Shown here: piece after piece, positions 1 to 4,319 of the stretch
Position numbering within the stretch: position 1 is the stretch's first letter
How the letters are laid out: each line of letters starts with the position of its first letter
Origin: Victivallales bacterium
Lineage (GTDB): Bacteria; Verrucomicrobiota; Lentisphaeria; Victivallales; JAADHT01
Reading direction: 5' to 3'
Length of the DNA stretch: 7,799 bases
NCBI GenBank assembly: GCA_016930955.1
Contig: JAFGFR010000149.1
Coordinates: 1 to 7,799 of the forward strand
Notes under the pieces: generated by a model
Told to the model about the DNA's origin: nothing
Databases searched by the model: none
What the model saw: only the letters and a program-made list of their open reading frames with translations
Made by a program: the position numbers and the translations under genes

Positions 1-1
1 G

Positions 2-274
2 ATCGAATCACATGAGATGTTCGGCGGAATGCTTTACTCCTCCGAGCCTGACGGGCTTCCGCATGTGTGCTATACTGCAATCGGAGTCAGGATGACTCGC
101 GGACTGAGCGGAGAGGCGCAGGAGCGTCTGGTCGCAAACTATCCGAACCGGGGAGCGATCCCGATTTCGATTTGGATTTCGATTACAAGGCAGAAGGATC
201 GTCCGCAAGCTGCGCATACAAAGGTAGTCTGTTGGCCTTGTCTGTCATTGCTTCTCTCCAGAATTAATACCTGA
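2..274 (+). CDS. 3' end of an unrecognised gene, running into duplicated DNA
   Basis: Frame 2 is open from the first base of the window to a TGA at 272-274; the start lies outside. The other two plus frames meet early stops (TGA at 13-15 in frame 1, another near 93-95 in frame 3). Codon use up to about base 155 looks like a normal coding region and gives peptide pieces such as MFGGMLYSSEPDGLPHVCY and GLSGEAQERLVANYP, which I cannot assign to a family. From about 163 the frame runs into a six-base tandem repeat, and from 198 into DNA copied from the regulator gene, which this frame reads antisense. The last 25 codons are therefore probably not native: the original C-terminus may have been replaced by the duplication. 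There are no membrane segments or recognisable catalytic motifs in the visible part. Confidence 0.45.
   Translation: MESHEMFGGMLYSSEPDGLPHVCYTAIGVRMTRGLSGEAQERLVANYPNRGAIPISIWISITRQKDRPQAAHTKVVCWPCLSLLLSRINT
163..186. repeat. Short imperfect tandem repeat (4 x 6 bp)
   Basis: Four consecutive six-base units read GATTTC, GATTTG, GATTTC and GATTAC. They lie immediately before the left edge of the duplicated block at 198. The unit length keeps the reading frame. The fourth unit supplies the TAA that ends the regulator remnant on the minus strand (183-185). The repeat could be a replication-slippage product near the recombination junction, or a natural coding repeat of the upstream gene. Confidence 0.6.
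183..248 (-). pseudogene. Remnant of a GntR-type regulator gene (N-terminal 17 codons)
   Basis: On the minus strand an ATG at 246-248 opens a 21-residue reading frame beginning MTDKANRLPLYAQLADD. It matches the first 17 residues of the intact regulator at 2090-3223 (MIDKANKRPLYVQLADD) at 13 of 17 positions. Homology stops abruptly at base 198; the frame then reads four unrelated residues and ends at a TAA in the tandem repeat. The ribosome binding site (GGAGAGAAG on the minus strand) is also preserved. The remnant holds only the start of the DNA-binding domain, without the recognition helix, so it cannot act as a repressor. Several of the differences from the intact gene change amino acids, which fits either relaxed selection or descent from a diverged paralogue. 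Confidence 0.85.
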
Positions 275-418
275 ACAATACCTAATATAACATAATTCAA
301 AAAAAATACAATTAAATTATTTTTTTGATATTGATTTTTTCCCAAACACATATAATATATGGCATACGCAGGTAGTATAAAGCATTCATCATATGGAGGA
401 CTTATGAAGATCCCGGCA
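198..418 (+). repeat. Duplicated block 1: regulator start, promoter region and pseudopilin start
   Basis: Bases 198-418 align directly with 3173-3393 at a constant offset of 2975, apart from one extra T near 320-326 and one missing A near 380 that cancel. Hand alignment shows about 14 substitutions and these two single-base indels over 221 bases. Most differences fall in the regulator-coding part (198-248); the non-coding promoter part is nearly identical. The block ends inside the fifth codon of the pseudopilin copy. This uneven conservation, with the regulatory part kept better than the coding part, suggests the promoter region is still under selection or that the copy is recent. Confidence 0.93.
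249..403 (+). promoter_or_regulatory. Relict copy of the bidirectional promoter/operator, upstream of the fucosidase
   Basis: This AT-rich stretch is the copy of the 3224-3378 promoter region. It keeps the tandem AATACCT half-sites (266-272 and 277-283), the inverted half-site CAGGTA (369-374), a TATAAT -10-like hexamer preceding the TATGG, and the GGAGG ribosome binding site upstream of the ATG at 404. The -35-like TTGACA of the intact copy reads TTGATA here. No strong terminator is visible between this promoter and the fucosidase start at 666, so the copy could transcribe the fucosidase gene. Promoter activity and regulator binding are inferred from conservation. Confidence 0.6.
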
Positions 419-517
419 GGTATGAGATTACAGGCAGTTCCGGAGGTGGATTCAGCATATCCATCGGTGATTCCGGCGATGCATTGCGTTCCGGACGGCA
501 TTCAAATGGCGCCAACG
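404..517 (+). pseudogene. Internally deleted pseudopilin gene remnant
   Basis: An ATG at 404 with a GGAGG ribosome binding site starts like the intact pseudopilin (MKIPA), then jumps at 416-418 to sequence matching 3998-4099, about 200 codons downstream. The deleted part corresponds to 3394-3997. Both deletion ends carry the triplet GCA, so the junction has three bases of microhomology. The 3' piece (416-517 against 3998-4099) differs at five positions over 102 bases. The junction is out of frame: the resulting open frame continues to a TAA at 578-580 and encodes a 58-residue chimeric peptide without the pilin helix or the H-X9-DG motif. A product with pilin function is excluded; a short upstream peptide in the fucosidase transcript remains possible. 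Confidence 0.85.
416..517 (+). repeat. Duplicated block 2: pseudopilin 3' piece
   Basis: Bases 416-517 match 3998-4099 at an offset of 3582, with five substitutions and no gaps. In the intact gene this segment encodes the region from RYEITGSSGGG to about the ANV after the H of the H-X9-DG motif. Homology ends sharply after GCCAACG. Confidence 0.92.
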
Positions 518-567
518 CTGCTTGAAAGGCGGCACCTTCGGAAAGCACGCTGCGTCAGCGTGTCGAT

Positions 568-609
568 GAGCCGGCGATAAAATTGAACAGGCGGTGGGTC
601 CCGAGCCAT
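568..609 (+). pseudogene. Fragment from the middle of the secreted-protein gene
   Basis: Bases 568-609 match 6024-6066 of the large secreted-protein gene with one substitution and one missing C. The intact gene reads EPGDKIEQAVGPEP here. After the one-base deletion the fragment keeps the original frame for GDKIEQAVGPEP, and that frame continues without a stop into the fucosidase gene. It is about 42 bases long, too exact to be chance, and it is the third collinear piece of the relict. It ends at the CCAT of 606-609, after which the two copies diverge. Confidence 0.85.
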
Positions 610-653
610 TGACTACACACGATATACGAGCCGAATTAAAATCTGAACACGGC

Positions 654-661
654 GAGAGGAG
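654..661 (+). promoter_or_regulatory. Ribosome binding site of the fucosidase gene
   Basis: The purine-rich GAGAGGAG lies four bases before the ATG at 666. It decides the start: the longer frame from a GTG at 594 begins inside the duplicated secreted-protein fragment and has no comparable site. Confidence 0.7.
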
Positions 662-665
662 TATT

Positions 666-2036
666 ATGAGCCTTGATGATAAAGAAGTCGGTCGGCAGCA
701 TGAGGTTATCGGGAACAATGTTTTAGACACGGCGGTATGCAGGACGACGCATCCCGACGCTCAATGGTTCGGAAATGCCGGACTCGGACTGTTTTTGCAC
801 TGGGGCATTTCCAGTGTCCGAGGCGAAGGAGATATTTCCTGGAGCATGATCCGACCCCCTCCGGGCGCCGTACAAAAATGTCTGGAAAAACATGGGCCGC
901 AAGGGCCAGGCAAGGTGTTTACCCCGGCAGATTACTGGGCTCAGGCCGAAAGGTTCACCGCCGACCGATACGATCCAGACAAGTGGCTGGCTGCGGCACG
1001 GTGTTCAGGCTTCAAATATGCCGTTCTGACCACCAAACATCACGATGGATTCGCCCTCTGGCCGAGCGCATACGGTGAATTCAGCACGAGGAACTATCTT
1101 GGGGGACGAGATCTGGTCGGCGAATATGTCACGCCCTGCCGAAGCAATGGATTGAAGGTCGGTCTCTATTTCTCCATGCCCGACTGGTACTGGAGCCGTC
1201 GTCTGATGAGCTTCCATTACGAGACGATAGACCATTTCCGGAAACGGACTTGCGAGACAGATAAAACGTATCTGGGACTACGCCATGAACCGGTCGTACT
1301 GCCGTTCATGCCCGATGACGAGTATCGGGAATGGACTGCCGGATTCCGGGAATTCTGCAAAGATCAGATCGAGGAACTGCTTACCAGATACGGGAAGATA
1401 GACCTTTTCTGGTTCGACGGAAGTGAACCCGATGCCATTACAAAAGAGCGAATCCATGAGCTTCAGCCCGGCATCGTGGTCAACGACCGCATGGGATTCG
1501 GCGATTATATTACTCCAGAGGGGGTTTTCCCTAAGAAGAAACCGCAGGGCTGGTGGGAGGAATGTCACGTATGGAACGAGGGCGGCTGGGGCTATCGATC
1601 CCACGAAATATATAAGCCTACAGGCTGGGTCACGGCTGAATTGGCGCGTATCCGCGCCTGGGGTGGGAATTTCCTGTTGAATATGGCACCGGACTCCCAC
1701 GGGGAATTGCCGCCAGTGGCCTACCGGCGGCTCGATGAACTTGCAGCATGGATGAGGCACAGCCGCGAGTCAATCGAGAACACCACCTTAGGATCATGGC
1801 CTGAACGATGCAACGTGCCAGTGACCTGCCGTGATAACATTTGGTATTTGCATGTAAGCTGGATTTGGGACGGGGCAGTCGTAATTCGGGATGTTACACG
1901 TAAACCGGAGAGCGTTGAAATCTTGCGAACCGGAAAACCTGTCGTTTTCTCGTCAGCAGAAAGCAATTTGAGCTTTCAACTGCCTCTAGGCGATGTTTCA
2001 GGACTTGGTGAAGTGATCAAATTGGAGTGGAAATGA
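666..2036 (+). CDS. Alpha-L-fucosidase, GH29 family, cytoplasmic
   Basis: The 456-residue product has the GH29 (beta/alpha)8 layout: HWG at residues 45-47, TTKHHDGFALW around 122-132, VGLYFSMPDWYW, and FWFDG with the expected catalytic nucleophile Asp251. GGNFLLNMAPDSHGELPP follows, and then a short C-terminal beta-rich part ending in KLEWK. GH29 enzymes are retaining exo-hydrolases that release alpha-linked L-fucose from oligosaccharides and glycans; the general acid/base is poorly conserved and I cannot place it. The length is typical. The N-terminus (MSLDDKEVGRQ) shows no signal peptide or lipobox, so it probably acts on imported oligosaccharides in the cytoplasm. I start it at the ATG at 666, not the GTG at 594, because the first 24 codons of the longer frame start within a copied fragment of another gene. 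It is convergent with the regulator and preceded by the relict promoter. Some GH29-like proteins have other substrates, so fucose specificity is likely but not certain. Confidence 0.9.
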   Translation: MSLDDKEVGRQHEVIGNNVLDTAVCRTTHPDAQWFGNAGLGLFLHWGISSVRGEGDISWSMIRPPPGAVQKCLEKHGPQGPGKVFTPADYWAQAERFTADRYDPDKWLAAARCSGFKYAVLTTKHHDGFALWPSAYGEFSTRNYLGGRDLVGEYVTPCRSNGLKVGLYFSMPDWYWSRRLMSFHYETIDHFRKRTCETDKTYLGLRHEPVVLPFMPDDEYREWTAGFREFCKDQIEELLTRYGKIDLFWFDGSEPDAITKERIHELQPGIVVNDRMGFGDYITPEGVFPKKKPQGWWEECHVWNEGGWGYRSHEIYKPTGWVTAELARIRAWGGNFLLNMAPDSHGELPPVAYRRLDELAAWMRHSRESIENTTLGSWPERCNVPVTCRDNIWYLHVSWIWDGAVVIRDVTRKPESVEILRTGKPVVFSSAESNLSFQLPLGDVSGLGEVIKLEWK

Positions 2037-2089
2037 CCTTTGCACTAAAACCCGTCTATTCAAAACCCGATCTTCAGGGAAGCAGCCCT

Positions 2090-3223
2090 TTAGCTTCTGG
2101 TTGTTCCTTTGTGTACGAGCCTGACAGGCAGGTTTACAGTCAAATATTCTCCGACCGGATAATTAATCCTCCGAATCATGAGTTCGGCTGCTCTGCGCCC
2201 CATCTCATGGCGCGGAATATCGAGAGTGGAAAGACTATGAAAAAGATCATGCCCGTAGATATCAGCTTCTATGTCATTGCCGATACCAATCAGCTCAACC
2301 TCTCCGGGCAGCACTACCCCGTGCTCTTTCAATGCAGTAAAGGCTCCAAGGGCAGTCATATCGTTTTCCGCGACAACAGCACTCGGGTTCATGTCTGACT
2401 CCATCAGCAGAGAAGTCAATAAAAAACCCCTTTCATAATGTGATAATACTTTTTCCCCGGTTTTCAGGACACTTGGATCAAAAACCATTCCCTCGAGGTT
2501 GTTATTGCTCATCGCATGCATATATCCGTTAAAACGCTCCCGCCTTGTGGAAATTATCCGATGATCGCAGATGTATGCAATCCTTCTGTGTCCGGAATCA
2601 ATAAAATGCTGGACGGCATCCTCCACGCCTTGCTTATCATCGCTCCTGACATAATCGCATGAAATTCCCGGAATTTCGTGGCCTATCAAAACAGTCCTGA
2701 TATTGACCGAATTAAGGAATGAGATATTAGAGAACTGTATCTCCATTTCCGATTCCATAGGCGACGGCCTGATAATCATCCCCTTCAGATATTCCTTGAA
2801 ATACTTAAAGACTTCTCTCTGGGATCTGGCATTCACATACCCGATACGCATCGGATAATAATCGTTTTCACAGAGATACTCGATGGCGCTGTTCAGCATC
2901 TGTGCAGTGTGGCTTTTTTCGATATGATAATCTGCCGCAATCCCTATCGCCTTGTCATAAACGAATTCATCCCTTGCGGCAGCATGACGCATGCATGGAG
3001 GACCGGCAAATACCCCTTTCCCTCTGATCTTATGGATAAGTTGCTGCTTTTCCAGAAGATCGAGCCCCTTTCGCACTGTCACCCTGCTTATTTTCAGATC
3101 ATCCGCCAAGGAACGCTCATTGGCTATGAAATCCCCGGTTGAAACAGACCCTTCGAGTATACGTCCTCGCAAATCATCCGCAAGCTGCACATACAGAGGC
3201 CGTTTGTTGGCTTTGTCTATCAT
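2090..3223 (-). CDS. GntR-HTH/LacI-sensor hybrid transcriptional regulator (AraR-like)
   Basis: The 377-residue protein joins an N-terminal GntR winged helix-turn-helix (about residues 8-73: NERSLADDL, recognition helix SRVTVRKGL at 46-54, wing IRGKGVF at 66-72) to a LacI/GalR-type periplasmic-binding-protein-like sensor (about 80-377). Sensor landmarks include GHRRIAYI, AVVAENDMTALGAFTALKEHG, VELIGIGNDI and STLDIPRHEMGRRAAELMIRRI. This is the layout of Bacillus AraR, which releases DNA on binding a sugar; length and domain order agree. The start at 3223 is supported by GGAGAGAAG (minus-strand sense of 3226-3234). It is divergent from the pseudopilin and convergent with the fucosidase, whose stop is 53 bases away. 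It probably regulates its own gene and the divergent operon, and possibly the fucosidase through the relict promoter. The ligand is unknown; fucose or an oligosaccharide containing it is a guess from context. Confidence 0.9.
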   Translation of the reverse strand: MIDKANKRPLYVQLADDLRGRILEGSVSTGDFIANERSLADDLKISRVTVRKGLDLLEKQQLIHKIRGKGVFAGPPCMRHAAARDEFVYDKAIGIAADYHIEKSHTAQMLNSAIEYLCENDYYPMRIGYVNARSQREVFKYFKEYLKGMIIRPSPMESEMEIQFSNISFLNSVNIRTVLIGHEIPGISCDYVRSDDKQGVEDAVQHFIDSGHRRIAYICDHRIISTRRERFNGYMHAMSNNNLEGMVFDPSVLKTGEKVLSHYERGFLLTSLLMESDMNPSAVVAENDMTALGAFTALKEHGVVLPGEVELIGIGNDIEADIYGHDLFHSLSTLDIPRHEMGRRAAELMIRRINYPVGEYLTVNLPVRLVHKGTTRS

Positions 3224-3240
3224 TGCTTCTCTCCATAGTT

Positions 3241-3258
3241 AATACCTGAACAATACCT
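3241..3258. promoter_or_regulatory. Candidate operator: tandem AATACCT half-sites
   Basis: AATACCT occurs at 3241-3247 and 3252-3258, an 11-base spacing that is about one helical turn. The pair lies just downstream of the predicted minus-strand -10 (3259-3264), covering the likely start site of the regulator gene. It is kept exactly in the relict copy at 266-272 and 277-283. A repressor bound here would block the regulator's own transcription. Binding is inferred from position and conservation only. Confidence 0.45.
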
Positions 3259-3286
3259 AATATAACATAATTCAAAAAAAATACAA
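3259..3286 (-). promoter_or_regulatory. Candidate promoter of the regulator gene
   Basis: On the minus strand, TTGTAT (3281-3286) and TATATT (3259-3264) are separated by 16 bases, a reasonable sigma-70-type arrangement. The predicted start is around 3252, inside the tandem AATACCT half-sites. Confidence 0.45.
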
Positions 3287-3298
3287 TTAAATTATTTT

Positions 3299-3330
3299 TT
3301 GACATTGATTTTTTCCCAAACACATATAAT
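3299..3330 (+). promoter_or_regulatory. Candidate promoter of the pseudopilin operon
   Basis: TTGACA at 3299-3304 is a perfect -35 hexamer and TATAAT at 3325-3330 a perfect -10. The spacing is 20 bases, longer than the usual 16-18, so the promoter may be weak, may use a poorer -35 nearer the -10, or may need an activator. The relict copy has TTGATA in place of TTGACA. Confidence 0.45.
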
Positions 3331-3342
3331 ATATGGGATATA

Positions 3343-3348
3343 CAGGTA
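3343..3348. promoter_or_regulatory. Candidate inverted half-site near the pseudopilin transcription start
   Basis: CAGGTA is the exact reverse complement of TACCTG at 3243-3248 and lies 100 bases from it, shortly after the TATAAT at 3325-3330. The relict copy keeps it at 369-374 although neighbouring bases have changed. Together with the tandem sites it would place a repressor contact at each divergent start. Six bases is short and chance cannot be excluded. Confidence 0.3.
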
Positions 3349-3378
3349 GTATAAAAGCATTCATCATATGGAGGACTT

Positions 3379-4191
3379 ATGAAGATCCCGGCAATCAAAT
3401 TGCGAAACTCTGCCTTCCGGTGCCGTTTGAAAAATACGAGAGACCGTAATATCATGTTGAAAAGCACCTTCACGATTATAGAGCTTTTAGTTGTCATCGC
3501 AATAATTACAATTCTTGCCTCATTGCTGTTGCCGGCTCTGCAAAACGCAAAAGACTTTGCCAGAGCCTCAATATGCGTGAACAACCAAAAACAAATTGGA
3601 TATTCTCTGTTATCTTATTCGATGGATCATGATGATTATCTTCTGGCCTCGTGGAATGGTGACGTGAGATGGCTCGACACTTTGATTTCATGTTCTTACG
3701 TCCCTAGATACCAGGCGAAGGAACCCGCCCTGTCCGGCCTGCTTCATTGCCCTTCAAGCAAAAGGGCGTACACTGACTGCAGAACAATAGACGGGACTGT
3801 CTTCTACAGTTATCTGAACTATGCCCTGAACTCCAACATGTGCGGTTTTCTCAATAGTTGGGGATATTACTTCTATAGCCCGGACAACAGGGGGCTGGTT
3901 AAATCGTCCGAGCTGTCAAAACCCTCGGAGACAGTCTGGCTATGCGATTCAGGCGCCATGGACTCCTGGGGGCTCTACAATGGAACAATACCCAGATGCA
4001 GGTATGAGATTACAGGCAGTTCCGGAGGCGGATTCAACATATCCATCGGTGATTCCGGCGATGCATTGTGCTCCGGACGGCATTCAAATGGTGCCAACGT
4101 CCTCTTCGGGGATGGCCATGTCAAATGGCTCAAGTGGGGCATCCATTTCCCGGCGAACGGCGTATACCAGAGATATGGCGCCGACTGGTAG
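3379..4191 (+). CDS. Type II secretion-like pseudopilin, H-X9-DG type
   Basis: The 270-residue protein has a positively charged leader (residues 1-30) followed by the prepilin helix FTIIELLVVIAII (from residue 31), with Glu35 as the conserved Glu+5 of the mature protein. The usual Gly at -1 is Thr30. The C-terminus carries His235, nine residues, then Asp245-Gly246 and HVKW, the H-X9-DG signature of the pseudopilin-like family expanded in Lentisphaerae and Planctomycetes. Such proteins are processed by a prepilin peptidase and held at the inner membrane by the helix; their individual roles are mostly unknown. The start at 3379 has a GGAGG site four bases upstream. An internal ATG at 3454 would give a short four-residue leader (MLKST...) more like many family members, but its ribosome binding site is weak. 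It is first in a likely operon with the secreted protein downstream, and divergent from the regulator. Confidence 0.88.
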   Translation: MKIPAIKLRNSAFRCRLKNTRDRNIMLKSTFTIIELLVVIAIITILASLLLPALQNAKDFARASICVNNQKQIGYSLLSYSMDHDDYLLASWNGDVRWLDTLISCSYVPRYQAKEPALSGLLHCPSSKRAYTDCRTIDGTVFYSYLNYALNSNMCGFLNSWGYYFYSPDNRGLVKSSELSKPSETVWLCDSGAMDSWGLYNGTIPRCRYEITGSSGGGFNISIGDSGDALCSGRHSNGANVLFGDGHVKWLKWGIHFPANGVYQRYGADW

Positions 4192-4319
4192 AGTTGTCAT
4201 CATGATTTTTGAAATAAGTCAAGGCGGCTGGCCTGGCCCCGGGATCCGGAAATTCAATTTGAAGTCCGAAATGCCATTGCAGACGAATGAATAACAAACA
4301 TAATATGGAAAGGGAAAAA

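Noticed and set aside
404..580. Small 58-residue open frame as a real gene
   Set aside because: It is a frame-shifted chimera of pseudopilin start and 3' end; the peptide has no pilin features. Kept only as a pseudogene remnant.
198..609. Insertion sequence or transposon explaining the duplicated blocks
   Set aside because: No transposase, terminal inverted repeats or target-site duplication is visible; the blocks are collinear pieces of a neighbouring gene cluster, which fits duplication and deletion better.
2076..2097. Possible bidirectional terminator between the fucosidase and regulator genes (AGGG/CCCT and GAAGC/GCTTC stems)
   Set aside because: Stems are only 4-5 base pairs, they compete with each other, one overlaps the regulator stop, and there is no T-tract of useful length.
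2027..2398. Plus-strand open frame of 123 codons overlapping the fucosidase end and the regulator
   Set aside because: It lies antisense to the well-supported sensor domain of the regulator and has no recognisable domain or ribosome binding site.
3241..3258. CRISPR-like or satellite repeat from the AATACCT units
   Set aside because: Only two seven-base units at 11-base spacing; position at the promoter fits an operator instead.
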